Positions 8,200 to 54,745 of a DNA stretch of 64,000 nt are shown here, one piece after another (within the stretch, counting starts at the first letter, position 1; each line of letters opens with the position of its first letter). Both the position numbers and the translations under genes were made by a program. The stretch is from positions 41,160,148 through 41,224,147 of the forward strand of contig CM054151.1 of the NCBI GenBank assembly GCA_028751875.1. The letters are read 5' to 3'. The notes under the pieces were generated by a model. The model was given only the letters and a program-made list of their open reading frames with translations. It had not been told where the DNA came from and did not search any database. Origin of the DNA: Rapana venosa. Its lineage: Eukaryota; Mollusca; Gastropoda; Neogastropoda; Muricidae.

Positions 8200-11000
8200 G
8201 TAAGTGATTGAAGCAAACAAATCTGACCGACTTAGTGGTTTTTTTATGCAACAGTTCTTTTTTTATCTTCACAAAAACTCTTGTACACAGCATTCTTTTC
8301 CATCGACTTTATTAATTTATCCATCACTTACAAAACAGTTTGACTATATTTTCTAAATTAAAAGGAAAACAAATTAATGGCTTTTTTTTTACAGTTTTCA
8401 CATTTACCCACAGACGTTAAACACTGACATTCTGATATGTCTTCACCACCCTGATATGTAACATGGATGTTATCACAGGCCAAACTCACAAACCAGTACA
8501 TCGATTTAAAATCAAACACATTACAAAATACAGTTCCATATAACTTAAAGAGTGATTTCTTTAACATGATAAGCAGTTCAGTCTGTGTTTCTCAGGGTGA
8601 ACTTCCTAAGTGAGATGGGTTGCTTCCCTGACTAGATAACCATTGAAACCAACCAAATGATTATCATGATGAAAAGATGCCAGTTTTCTCCCTGTTTTTC
8701 TTGTGGTTTTTTTTAGGTGTAGCCCTTGAGTATTTTTACATATGATGAAAGGCCCAAACCTGACACGTACGGTTAAAAAGTAGACAATGACGGACTGAAG
8801 TGATGCTCTATATGACTGCCCTGCAGGCTAGCTAACCAGGTCCAGGAAGTACTATAGTGTCTGTAGCGATGGGGAAGAACAAGCACTGGGGCAGTGCAGC
8901 TGATACCGAGACCTCTTGCAGGGCTGGTAGGTCAGCCAGCTTACATCTGGTTTTGTCCATGATGCTGTGCACAACGAACCACTGCTTCTTGACAAGTGTC
9001 CAGTTTTGTAGCCCACAATATGCTGCTGTAACAAACAGCTGCTAAAGCAAACAGCTACTACATGACATACATCTGGCTATATGCACCGTGATGATATCAA
9101 TAATGAACCGCTAGTCTTATATGTTACATATCCTACGATATTGTACGTAATGAATCACAGCTCCGTGTACCTTACCGCTGCTTACTGTGAAACTTGTACA
9201 TCTTGGCCAATGAAACTGACTTTTTGTATAATAAGCTTGCACCTTCTTGCCATGGAGACTTACACCTTATGGACCCATGACACTTACCACTGCTTACCAT
9301 GAAACTTACACATCATCTTGGCAAATGATACTTGACCTTGTTAACCCATGAAACTGACACGTATCCATGAAACTTACACCTTATCAACCCATGAAACTTT
9401 CACCTTATTGGCCAGTGAAAGTTAGTTTTATCAGTCAGTTAACTTACACAATGTAATTTGCTGATAAAAGTTACCCAACCACATCAGCCAATAACACTTG
9501 TACAACTTTATTAGCCAGTGAATCTTAAAACATAAATTACAAAAGAGAGTAGTATCACAAGACAACAGATTTAAGTAACATATACCTCACAAAGCAAATA
9601 AATATCACATTACCAGAGAAATAATAATGCAACTGGAACTTTTCATAATATCACACATAAAACAACAACTGAAACTATCATTTAAATATCATCGCAACAC
9701 AAGAAACCTGACCACGCGACTTAACAACTAAACCATTGTCATAATACAACAGAAACAGCACTGCTCACTAGACTAATTATCATCACATTACAAGAACAAT
9801 TATAACATGATTTACAATGACAAAATATGAGAGAAAAACCCAAGCAATTAAAAAACTAAATAATCATATTTTTATCTCTTTACAACACAAAGAACAATAT
9901 AATTTGCTAAATAAAACATCACAGAATGAGATAGAGAACATAACTTACTAGCCTACATGCTTTTGAATAAATATCATAATAACTTAGTAGCTAAAAAATA
10001 GTGATATGCAAATGATTTTATAACATAAAGTTGTGATATGCAAGTGGTGTTTTAAATGGCAGTTCTTGTTCCCTGTTATCACAGTCATGGCAAATGTTCA
10101 CAAATAAAAACATACACATTTCCATGTTATCCCCAAATATGCACATGCGCTCACACACATTTTCATGTTATCTCTATAACCACAAGCATTCACACAGACA
10201 GACACATCTTTATGTTATCACCACAAGCACACACACACACACATATTTCCATGTTACTAACAAAAACTTTCACATGTACAAACACACACACACCAGTTTT
10301 CCCTTTCTGCAGTTTTTACCCCCTGGGTACCACTGCAGGCGCAATACTCTATACACACTGTCCCACATTCATCAAGAAATCCTCCCTGCAGAAACTTCAC
10401 TAACAGCACATATTAATGCGTTGTTGAGCTTTTGAGTGCTTGATAGTAAAATGCCATACTGTTTGCATGACAGCAATGTGTATGACATGTAATGTTGCAT
10501 AATGTGCAAGACAGCTATCATCGTATTTTGACAAGGCTTCAAATCCTGTCATGACTTACATCATTAATGGACATTTTAGTGCGCATGATAGACACTGTCA
10601 AAGTTAAGCAACCCTCCAAACGTGGACATGAAATGCGAGATCTTTAACTGGCAATTTTGATCTTGTGCATGTGTGTGTACATAATTATAGGGGGTGAAGG
10701 CACACTGGCAGATCTTTATATCAGGTTCTTTATAAATAATGATAAAACAGATCATTCACAATGTACATCTGAAAAGTGGCTATATACATATATCAGAAAC
10801 TGTGTACATAAAAATAAAGCTATGAATATAATTCATGACTAATAGATGTTGCAACATTTAAATGGAATGTTTATGCTTGCATTACATATGTAACTGTTAC
10901 ATTAGCATTATTCAAAAACATCAAACTAGAAGTAATTGATTTCAAGGAGGGGCACCATGCAGGTGTTCATTCAATATGTCCTCAGTCAATAAATGCCTGC
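8200..11000. other. AT-rich downstream region of NPHP4, no coding exon seen
   Basis: No exon or strong ORF is visible. 9100-9560 and later parts are built from diverged tandem units of the ccaatgaaacttacaccttat type. Two AATAAA hexamers on the minus strand (tttatt at 9507-9512 and 8308-8313) are candidate polyadenylation signals for NPHP4, but would imply a 3' UTR of 2-3 kb. I cannot choose between them. Confidence 0.4.
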
Positions 11001-11645
11001 TGTGCCACTGTTTAACAACATCTTTGAAACCCCTTAAAATCATCCCTCTATCTCTGGGCGCTGCCAAAAAAACATCATCAGCTAACAGAAACACTTCTCT
11101 TCATTTTTGTGTTGCAAAAACAGTATCAACCCATGAAACAAGTCTCTACCTCGAGAGATGCAAATAATATTATCAACCATGGAAACACCTTTCTATAATT
11201 ACTGCAGATATTATCAGCCAATAAAACACCTCACTGCATTCACTGCGGAAAACTATTGGCTAATGAAATAACTCTCTACACTTGCATGTTGCCTAAATAA
11301 CTGGTCAATGAAACGCCTCTCTACACTGAAGTGTCACAGACATTATCAGCCAGTAAATTTTCTTTTTGGTGTTGGTGACAACATTATTAGCCAACGAAAA
11401 ACCTCTCTTCACTTAAGATATTGCAGATGTTACTTGCTAATGAAAAAACCCAACCTATCAACACTTTTGTGTTATCAACATTATCAGCCAAACAAAACTG
11501 TTCAAAATGGAGGCCAGTGACTATCAGCCAAAACGAAAAGGATAGAGGCCAGTAATATCCATGACTGACCTCTCCATCTGAAATAGACTAAAAACCTAGC
11601 ACAACCCCTGAACAACACCACCAGCCAATAAAACAATAGTGGACA
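11000..11645. repeat. Diverged tandem repeat just 3' of the NPHP4 stop
   Basis: Ten or so units of about 60-65 bp built around ttatcagccaataaaacacc and cctctctacact, strongly diverged. They end about 30 bases below the NPHP4 stop codon at 11674, so at least part is probably 3' UTR. Confidence 0.65.
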
Positions 11646-11673
11646 GGAGTAACACAATAACTGCATGGGGCTG

Positions 11674-46196
<34,523 letters not shown>

Positions 46197-46290
46197 TGCG
46201 GCTTTCGACGTAAACTTCCGGTCACTGAAACTCAGGAGTACTTCCCTTCAAACAGTTGCCAGTTCTCAAACGAATGACTGCCATGACCAC
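46197..46290 (-). promoter_or_regulatory. Probable NPHP4 core promoter / 5' UTR
   Basis: An ETS-type site (ACCGGAAGT on the minus strand, 46222-46214) lies about 18 bases upstream of the ATG, as in many TATA-less housekeeping promoters. A half-site for RFX factors (GTTGCC, 46255-46260) is also present. RFX drives ciliary genes, but a full X-box is not visible. Confidence 0.35.
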
Positions 46291-46319
46291 CCTTTCCCTC
46301 CGCTCAAACGTTAATTCTT

Positions 46320-46625
46320 TCTTCTTGTATTTCGAGGATAATTGAATAATCACTCGTGGAGGGTTTTTTTTATATCCGGTCCCCGTGTGTATGCAGTTTT
46401 GTCAATGTTGTCATCCATTCCCACCGGCAACCAATGGCCTACTCTTCCGAAAAGTGGAACGGGTTTTTACGTGTGTGCAAGATGGTTTTGCGTGCGTTCG
46501 CACACGGGACCTCAGTTTATAGTCTCATCTGAAGGACTTTTGGGGAGAGTGGAGTCGGCATTGATGTTAACTAAAGAACAAAAATCTTCTTGAACGAGAT
46601 TCGAACCCGGGTCAGCAGATCAGAG
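46320..46625 (-). mobile_element. SINE-B just upstream of NPHP4
   Basis: Tail (cttcttgtatttcgaggata), body (atggcctactcttccgaaaa, agtctcatctgaaggacttt), and tRNA-like head with B box (gagattcgaacccgggtcag). It begins about 125 bases above the start codon. Confidence 0.7.
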
Positions 46626-46721
46626 TTGATTGATAGATTTTTATATTTTTTATTTTATGCCTTTAATCATGTCTTTGTTGTTTGTGCAGTGTCAGCATTT
46701 AAAGTGTCTGGTAATGTTTGG

Positions 46722-46724
<3 letters not shown>

Positions 46725-46783
<59 letters not shown>
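46725..46783. repeat. (AT)n microsatellite
   Basis: Uninterrupted AT/TA dinucleotides. Confidence 0.97.
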
Positions 46784-46787
<4 letters not shown>

Positions 46788-47094
46788 CAGGCATGGGATT
46801 TTAAGAAGTTGAAAAGGGACTGGCTCAAGCCTAAGCCTCGGGGCCTGTTGAATACCCCATCCATAATAATGATTTCCTTCACATAACTCAACATAGTTTA
46901 GGGATGCTAATGTTCCTCTATTAAAAAAACAAACAAAAAAAACAAGTCATGTTCAGGCCTACTTGTCAAATCACAAAAAGAACTGACGTTTTTCTTGTCA
47001 TTCAGTTGATGAATAGTAGGCCTACATTTGTGAATCTATGAAACTCAGAGAGAGACACAATGTCAATGACAAGGACAAATTCTTTTATGAGAGA

Positions 47095-47250
47095 GAGAAC
47101 TCGAACTCGAACTCGAATGATTTATTCACAAAAAGGCCATTGGCCCATACATGAAGGGGGTTGCCGAACTGCTTAGTATTTTGGTTAAAAAAATAATAAT
47201 AATAAAATAAAAAAAAATTTTTAAACAACAACAACAACAACAAACAAACA

Positions 47251-47303
<53 letters not shown>

Positions 47304-48672
47304 ACTGTATAACAAAAAGTCAGCTACAAAAATATCACTTAGGATAACATTATCTCTCTTATTCTGAAAGCTTTACACAAATATAAAGTGAGGCTGCGCA
47401 CAACCTCAGGATGACTTGATGCCAGGAGTAAACAGAGTCTAAATAAATTAGGCTGTCTACTATATTTAACAGGGATGTAGTTCTGCCTAACATCCTCAAA
47501 TACTGGACAGCACAACACAAAATGTACTTCATCCTCCGGTGCTTGCTTACATAATGGGCATAGTAGCCTGAGGTCGTCAATATCATGTTCTCTGTATCTG
47601 AATTAATGAACATTTATATCTGATACACCAAGTCTAAACTTAGACATAATTCTTTTCAAATGTATATCCATATAAAGTTTTAGATAAGGTTTGACATCAT
47701 GCGAACTTATAAATTGTCTGTACATTTGAAATCTTTCACTGTTTTGTATATGATCACTCCATTGCTGCCATCGGCAGTCAATCAATCTTTGACTGAAAGT
47801 GTTAATAAACTCTCTACAATTTCCGACTCCTTGATTGAGCCAAACAAATCCAAACCCGAGTTCACACAAACAGGTACGCATTTGTGTTGCCCAGTTGTTT
47901 TCCCCTTTGACATCTAGATCATAAAGCATCTTGTAGGATTTAAAAGGTAGCCTGCTCTCATTCATATGCAGAATCTTAATCCAATATCTAATGCATCTTA
48001 CAGCAGCATTAACAGAGAGAGGGTATCTATTAGTTTCACTATAAACAAGATCATTAGGTGTACGTCTATCTAAGCCTAAAAACTGCTTTAAAGCAAAGAG
48101 GTGCACTGATTCACAATGTGTTACAGCTGCATCCAAGCCCCATATTTCTGCATCATATAACATAGTGGGTTGTATTTGTGCATCAAATATCTTAATGAAC
48201 AAATCAAGAGTTATTATTCAATATTCGTAGTTTTTTCAACACAAATAACAAGCTTCGTTTACCTCGACTTGCCAGATCTTTACATGCAGTTGTGAAACTA
48301 AGCTTAGTAGAAAAACAGATTCCTAAATATTTATATACATTAATCACAGGCATGACATTTCCATTGTACAACCATTTTTCATGAGCAGCTAAATATCCAC
48401 CTTTTCTGAATACAACGATATTACTCTTACTCAGATTAACCTTAAGATCAAGTGATGTTGCAGCACTGTTTAAGCTGTTTAACTGCTTTTGTAAGCCTAC
48501 AACTGTTTCAGACAGCAGGATAACATCATCAGCAAGCAGAAGAATAAAGAACTCTGAGAAATCTTGGGGGAAAGTGGCACCATGTTTACCATTATTGATG
48601 ACATCTCTGGCTAACTCATTGATGAAAACAGAAAACAATAAGGGGCTACATACATCACCCTGTTTAACATTA
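47095..48672 (-). mobile_element. LINE with readable reverse transcriptase half, 5'-truncated
   Basis: Minus strand. About 48672-48204 reads NVKQGDVCSPLLFSVFINEL, LLADDVILLSE (catalytic ADD), KVNLSKSNIVVFRKGG and YKYLGICFSTKL. After a frame break near 48204 the thumb and C-terminal domain continue to 47603, and a CPLC-type Cys-His tail lies at about 47560-47400. The 3' end carries (TTCGAG)n at 47095-47115. The 5' end stops at a GA/CT tract. A (CA)n tract at 47251-47300 lies in the 3' UTR. Confidence 0.8.
47251..47300. repeat. (CA)n microsatellite
   Basis: Pure CA tract within the LINE 3' UTR. Confidence 0.97.
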
Positions 48673-48673
48673 T

Positions 48674-48675
<2 letters not shown>

Positions 48676-48760
<85 letters not shown>
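48676..48760. repeat. (GA)n microsatellite at the LINE 5' junction
   Basis: About 42 GA units begin exactly where readable reverse transcriptase sequence ends. Confidence 0.97.
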
Positions 48761-48761
<1 letters not shown>

Positions 48762-48999
48762 ATTTAGATGTAATCCTATACATTTTTTCATGACATTCAA
48801 TGTTCTTTAATTTTAGAGATGATTGTGTAACAGAATGGAGATAGATGAGCTACAATCTCTGCAACAACCGCCAAGAATGGTCAGAACAGTGAGAAATGTG
48901 GCCTATAAACAGAGGTTTTATTAACTCTACATTTTACTGTAAAGGTGATGTATATATATCGTGATAAAACGTGAGGGTCTGGGCTCTATCCCCAGCCAT

Positions 49000-49318
49000 G
49001 CCTTTAATTCCCCGTTTGACGAAAACAATCAAACTGAATGTCAAAGCCCTTCGGATGAGATTATAAACCGAGGCCCCCTCTGCAGATGGGGGCAGAATTC
49101 TCACCACACATTAAAAGCCCATTCCGCCTTTCCGAAGTTTAGGCCATTGTTTGCCGGTAGGGATGACAAAAACCCTCACTACATACACACAGGTGTCGTG
49201 TTTAGACACCATCTTCGAAGTCAGAATGCGGCTACCTAAATGGTGGGAGAAAAAAGGTCTCATACACAAAAATCTCACCATTGGTGAACCTTGGAGCTCT
49301 AGCCGAGGAGAGAAGAAA
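49000..49318 (+). mobile_element. SINE with SINE-A tail
   Basis: Head remnant (gaaaacaatcaaactgaatg), body (cccttcggatgagattataa), tail (gtcagaatgcggctacctaa, ccttggagctctagccgagg), followed by a (TG)n tract at 49319-49347. Confidence 0.7.
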
Positions 49319-49319
49319 A

Positions 49320-49350
<31 letters not shown>

Positions 49351-49477
49351 TTAAATGCCCACTGGAGGAAAATACTAATACAAATACTAAATACAAATTC
49401 AGAGAAGAAAAGAAGCATCTACATACAAAGGCTATTTGTATTACTTCTATCCTTAGTCATTTGGAAGAGGTAGGATC

Positions 49478-49770
49478 CATAGAACGGGTTAGCTCAGTGG
49501 TCAGAGCACTCCCTTTTCCCAAGTTAAAAGTTAAGCAGCATTGAGAGTGGTTTGTCAAAAGAATGTGCGACCGTTTGCATACCTTGGCTTCAGTATAGTC
49601 CCCCAGCTGTAAATGGACATCTGCCCTATTTAGAGTCAGAGCAGGTAAAGCAGCGGGGGAGAGGAGATGGGCGCCGCCCAAATATTTGCTGCCTCTAAAG
49701 AAGCTGAAGTCTCTGACACCTACCCCACTGTGTCCGCATAGGTTATGGGAACACCTTTATCTTTATTCTT
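49478..49770 (+). mobile_element. SINE-C (tRNA/5S composite)
   Basis: Head ggttagctcagtggtcagag, 5S-like block (agttaagcagcattgagag, then gcgaccgtttgcat), body cagctgtaaatggacat, end ttatctttattct. More diverged than the copy at 51700. Confidence 0.7.
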
Positions 49771-49849
49771 TAACCTTACCATCCCTGATGGATGAGGTGA
49801 ACTGGTGAAATGCTCTTGACATTTCTGATGCCAACAGTGCTCATAACCA

Positions 49850-50185
49850 AGAGACAATTATCAGCATACTTCTTTGTTGATCACTCAGACAGCAACTACT
49901 GTTGTCTGTCATGTGAGCGAAAATGTGTTGTATTGTCATGAAGTGCCTGACAAGTTAGGCCCAGTGCTTATGACTCCAGCATGTGAAAGATTTGTTGTCT
50001 TTTAAGGTTTTATGTAAAAAAAAGTGCAGGAGACAATGGACCAAGAAGGCAGAAAATATACAAAAAGGAGGTGACAGGAAGCAAAGGAACAAGGCAGAAA
50101 CAAAGAGGGGGATAAAAAAAAGAAGAGGGAATTCCTTGCACAGAATTTCCAGGTGGGGATATTTATACCTACAGGCCCTCAGAAT
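49850..50185 (+). mobile_element. Interspersed repeat F
   Basis: Same blocks as 30425-30770: cactcagacagcaactactg, ggagacaatggaccaagaag, aggcagaaacaaagagg and cacagaatttccagg. Confidence 0.6.
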
Positions 50186-50579
50186 GATCACAAGGGATTG
50201 GCATACTTACTGGGACAATCACATACATCGAAATTTTGTGTTTTATGGTGTATGTTTAAACAAAATTGTTGAAGATCCCAAGAAATTGATAATTCTGGTT
50301 CTTTGCTATCACAGATTATTTTCAACACCTGTGGTATGTGACCACTGATTCTTAAAATTCGGACAGCTCTTTCCACTAAACCAGTATCAGCATTAGAAGC
50401 CAGGACAGTGCCTGCTCTGTGAAGCACAAAGCTGAAACCTGGCCTATAAAATGCATACTACTGATTGGCTGAATGGATCATGTGATATATTTCCTTCTGA
50501 TAGTCCTAGAGCCCTAGTAAGCATAACTTGTTTCCCACTTTCTTCTTGTTTGACTGAAACTGAGAGTTTACTGCTATTT

Positions 50580-51175
50580 CATCAATAGGAATCAGGGGGG
50601 TACCTATTGACTGTCCTGGCAAAATTGGTAGGTTTAGTTCCAAACCATCCCTGAAGTTGGAATGCGGTTACCTTATGGTGGGGGAAAAAAACGGTAGCAT
50701 ACAAAAAAATCTCACCATTGGTAAACCTTGGAGCTCTAGCCAAGGAACGAAAAAAAAAGCAACATGTACTGTCATGTTCACAACTTGAGCATCATTCATG
50801 TTATAGATGAACCATTATTAACATTGTTACAGATGCTCTGTCTCTCTCAACTCCATGAGGAGTCATTGGGGCTCTGCACTGCTTTTTCAGGCCATACCTC
50901 TTGGGTAAGTTGAACCTGGTGGAGCCAACCCTTCGTTTGGTATTGGGTGCATGCTGGGTACATGTTTCTATAATCCACCAAATGCTCTACATTAATTGAG
51001 AGATCTTTAGAATGCATATCCAATTTTCAGCATATGTATATATGAATTGGGCTGCACTTTAAGTTGATCTGGGAGATGCCATTGTTGAGATTCCAACCCA
51101 CAATTTCATGGACCCGGGGCATTGTAAGTCGAATGCCTTTATCCACTCACAGATGCATCTTAATCAAATGATTTC
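50580..51175 (+). mobile_element. SINE-E/A tail and SINE-G fragment
   Basis: 50580-50755 has ggggggtacctattgactgt, atgcggttaccttatggtgg and ccttggagctctagccaagg. 50900-51175 matches SINE-G (tgctgggtacatgtttctat, gttgatctgggagatgccat, then cccacaatttcatggac). Confidence 0.5.
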
Positions 51176-51499
51176 AAGAATAAAAACATATAGTAGCTTT
51201 GCTTTAGATTCATCTTTAAACCTTTATATGCCACAACTTTATTACTAGTTTTAGTTTAATCATCAGTGATGAAATTACTGCCATTGTTTTGGAAGGGTTT
51301 GGTGTTAATTGAAGATTGCGGGTTTACTTATGCACACAAAAATTATCAGTTCATGTTTGATTGAATGTGCAGTTATAAAGTTCACCACACAATCATTTTG
51401 AACTGATTTGTAGCCAGTGATTGCCATCTTGCTGAAATGGTTAAGCACAGACTGTGATATGTTGTTGGTCATGCAGACAGAAACACACTAAAAAAATCT

Positions 51500-51655
51500 G
51501 ATGACAACAGTTCTCCAGGGCAAGGTTGAAAGCAGAAGAAAGAGGCAGACCAGCAACATCCTACATTGCCAACATCACTTAGATCAGTGGTCTAGGAGGG
51601 CTACATGAGATCACAGAACTCAGCAGAGACAGTTCTCTCATTACTCTAAATGGCA
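51500..51655 (+). mobile_element. RTE-like LINE C-terminal fragment
   Basis: Reads VLQGKVESRRKRGRPATSYI with NITISGLGG-type continuation after a stop. This resembles the GKVEGKRxRGRPR block at the end of RTE-clade polymerases. Short and decayed. Confidence 0.5.
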
Positions 51656-51699
51656 AGGCTTTGCCAGCGACACATTTCAATTATTCAACTGCACTGGTT

Positions 51700-51985
51700 G
51701 ATGGGAGCAGGATAGCTCAGTGGTCGGAGCTCTTGCTTTTCCCCAGCCAAGTTAAACAGCATCGAGCGTGGTTACCACTTGGATGGATGACCGTTTGTTT
51801 GCCTTGGCTTCAGTACAGTCCCCCAGCTGTAAATGGGTACCTGCTTCTTTAGGGTCAGGGAAGGTAAAGCAGCGAGGGAGAGGAGATGGGTGCCGCCCTC
51901 AATATGCTGGCCCCTAGAGAAGTGAGGTCTCTGACACCTCGCTCCCCTACAACCTTATTGGTTATTGGATACCTTTACCTTTCCT
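51700..51985 (+). mobile_element. SINE-C (tRNA/5S composite)
   Basis: Head aggatagctcagtggtcgga, 5S-like block (aagttaaacagcatcgagcg, then tggttaccacttggatggat, gaccg), body cagctgtaaatgggtacctg, end ggatacctttaccttt. Confidence 0.75.
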
Positions 51986-52149
51986 GGTCCAAGAATGAGG
52001 TATATTGCTTACTCACACATTAACATGAACCCTGGTAGCATTGTGTGGAGCTCCTACTGTCATTAGTGGCGATGGAGACAGGTGATTGCTGATAATCATT
52101 GACCTAAAGACTAAAATTTATACCTGGTGAGTATAAAATAATGCTTGTT

Positions 52150-52470
52150 CACAACACTACATTGCACTGTACTACACGACTCCATACGAGTCCTTTTACT
52201 GAGTGGTCTGTAGTCTGTCTGATGATGTTCTGCCCTTGCTCATTCATCATAATGGTTCATGATGGAGATGCCAAGATTTTTCCAACAGGATTGCATTTTC
52301 CATTGCCTGAATTCTTCTCTTCTCTGTGGGTCTGCTGTTAAAAGTCCAGAACTCGCACGTGTACAGGAAGATGGAAAACAACCCACACTGTAAGCAATTA
52401 TTCTAGCTTTGTCTTCATGCTGATGTTGGCATTCTTCCAGACTGTTCTAAGCTTCAGCTCAACAGCCACA
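52150..52470 (-). mobile_element. RTE-like LINE fragment
   Basis: Minus strand reads LRTVWKNANISMKTKL and, in another frame, RREEFRQWKM and LGISIMNHYDE, like the RIQAMENK-LGISYMNH region of RTE polymerases. Several frame breaks. Confidence 0.5.
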
Positions 52471-52474
52471 AACA

Positions 52475-53440
52475 AGAGGACTCATTACATTAAGACGAGA
52501 TATGAAAAAAAGTTTTTAAAAAAGTCAGAAACAAAGAGAAAGACAGAAAATATGGAATATATAGCACAAAACATATAAGAACATAGGATACTGTGTACAC
52601 TGAAATAACCCTCGCATTCTAATAAAAACAGAAAATTTAGTAGCATTACAAGTTTATTCACACCTTTGGCAGCTTAAAAAGGTTGTCACTAAAATTTACA
52701 AAAAACAAAATGGTCAAACTAAACAAAAGTTCAAGACCTGTGAGTGTACATTAAAAAACACACCAGTTATTGCTAAAACTTACAAAAAACAAAAATAAAA
52801 TGGTTGAACTAGAACAAAAATTAAAGACCTATGAGTGCACTTTTAAAAGAACTATAGTTGCTCCAAACTGAAGGAAGCTGAAATGTAGAGGGTTTATGTT
52901 ATCAAGCATCACCAAGCAGTCTTGACACAACTGGCCAATGTTCCAGATCCATCTCTCTTCACTAAATACATAGCAACACTGCAGCACACACACTCACCAT
53001 TACACTCACTGGTTTCTTTACCTATCACAATTTGCTTGTACGGTGTCACAATCTTTTTACCTTGAATCAAGGTATCAAAGATAAAATGGGCCTTTTTCTC
53101 CATTCTGATAGTTCCATTCCAGTTGGTCCTTTGCTGTTTTGTGTGTGTGTCTAGAAGGAACAAATAACATTCACAACAATTTCTATCTGTTCCCCCTTTC
53201 TCCCCCTGTCATTTCTCATGAAGTAGAAAAGGACAACCTCGAGCACAGAAATTGATGATAGATTTGCAAACATGTTCATGGTCTGTATTATATGTGCTTT
53301 GTCACATAATCCCATGACTTCATTGATATGAACAGTATTTATTTTCTATCATATTTTAAATATGGGCATGAATAACACATTCAACAGAGATCTTTATTTG
53401 AATGAGATTCTCAGTTAAAAATCATACATGCAAAAAAAAA
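52475..53440. other. Intergenic stretch, no gene recognised
   Basis: A minus-strand ORF of 84 codons (53163-52909) has balanced composition and may be a remnant, but I recognise no family. 52655-52860 contains a diverged duplication (aacttacaaaaaacaaaat type units). Confidence 0.3.
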
Positions 53441-53444
53441 GGGG

Positions 53445-53855
53445 GGGGGAGGGGGAGATAGCCTAGTGGTTAAAACATTGCGCTCATGATCAGACGAACC
53501 AGGATCAAGCTACCATGGAGGTGCTTGTTTTAGGGGATTTTACTTTGGAGTTAAAACATCAATACTGACTCCACACCTCCAAAAGTCCTTCAGATGAGAC
53601 TATATACTGAGGCCCTGAATGTGAACACACAGAGAACATCTTGTGCACATGTTAAAAACCCATTTTGCTTTTTGGAAAAGTAGGCCGTTTTGTGCCAGTA
53701 GGAATGGATGACCATGAACAAAAAAAATGCATGCACAAAAGTTTTGTGTTTAGACACCATCCCCTAAGTCGAAATGTGGCTACCTTAATGGTGGGTAAAA
53801 AACAGTTGCATAAACAAAACCTCACCTTGGAGTTCTGACTGAGGAACAATAACAA
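53445..53855 (+). mobile_element. SINE-A, full length
   Basis: Head gggagatagcctagtggtta, body (cttcagatgagactatatac, ttttggaaaagtaggccgt), tail (atgtggctaccttaatggtg, accttggagttctgactgag). Confidence 0.75.
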
Positions 53856-53924
53856 AAAGAAAAAAAAACAACAACATGGAAATCTTGCAGAAAGGGGCAA
53901 GAAAGTGTCAAATAAGAAAAAACA

Positions 53925-54175
53925 GTACCAGTGGTTAGTGCCTCGATTTACAAGCTGATAGGTCACGGGTTTGAATCCCATAAAAAGCAGAGGGCATTTT
54001 TGGACTCTGGTTGGCTGCTACCCAGAGTGAGTTTGCTATTGGCTTGTTGGGGAGACTGGGACCAAACAGTCAAGCTTCATCCACTTTACAGATGTCGTTT
54101 TGAGAGTAATGCACAAATTACTTGACAGACACTGCAGGTGTCTGTAAATCTTGGGCCCGGTTGACACCAGGATAT
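53925..54175 (+). mobile_element. SINE-H with tRNA-like head
   Basis: Head with A box (accagtggttagtgcctcga) and B box (cacgggtttgaatcccataa), followed by ctctggttggctgctaccca and a cttgacagacactgcaggtg end. Single copy in this window, so its SINE status is inferred from the head. Confidence 0.5.
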
Positions 54176-54257
54176 ATTATGATAGGAAGTGTAGAGTACA
54201 ATAGTGTCAATACACACACACTTCCATAGCAGCATCTTTCATCATCCTCACTGATCA

Positions 54258-54745
54258 TCATGCAATAAAAGAAGATTGTATCTGATTTGGTAGCCCTGGT
54301 CTCATGGTGACCTTAGTTTCTGTTTCCACATACACATCTGTGCCTGTGGTCTGGGTTGCACCTTCAGTAGAGAAGGTTGCTGGTGGGAAGTTGTGGTGGT
54401 TGCCCCCCCTGGTGGGCATCTCACTCAGTCTGGCTCTGTAACTGAGCAATTTTTGTCTCCAACAGAAGCTTAGTAGGTGGCGTCCTGGATATGTTAGCCC
54501 AGAACAGGCACCACTGAACACCATCAAAGTAACCTACCAGCGGTGCAGGGCCCCTCTGGCTGGTGGCCCATGGTGGTCTGACATTGATAGGCTCCCTAAA
54601 GACTTCTGACCCTGAGGATGTGACATAACACATCTGGGTATTGTTGGGAGAGAAAGATGGAGATGAGTGGCGTTGGAACAGCAGGACAGGAACGTCATAG
54701 AGGATGAGGCAGCCAACAACAACAAAAAAGGAAAGACAGACATAA
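54258..54745 (-). pseudogene. Decayed coding fragment, possibly LTR retrotransposon pol
   Basis: Minus strand reads INVRPPWATSQRGPAPLVGY and FDGVQWC in one frame, then MPTRGGNHHNFPPATFSTEG in the next. The order PLVGYFDG then a TPxRGG-type block resembles the RNase H region of BEL/Pao pol. The match is from memory of motif layout and is weak. Confidence 0.3.

Noticed and set aside
52909..53163. 84-codon minus-strand ORF
   Set aside because: Balanced composition but no family I recognise, no convincing splice context and no link to the neighbours; left as unassigned.
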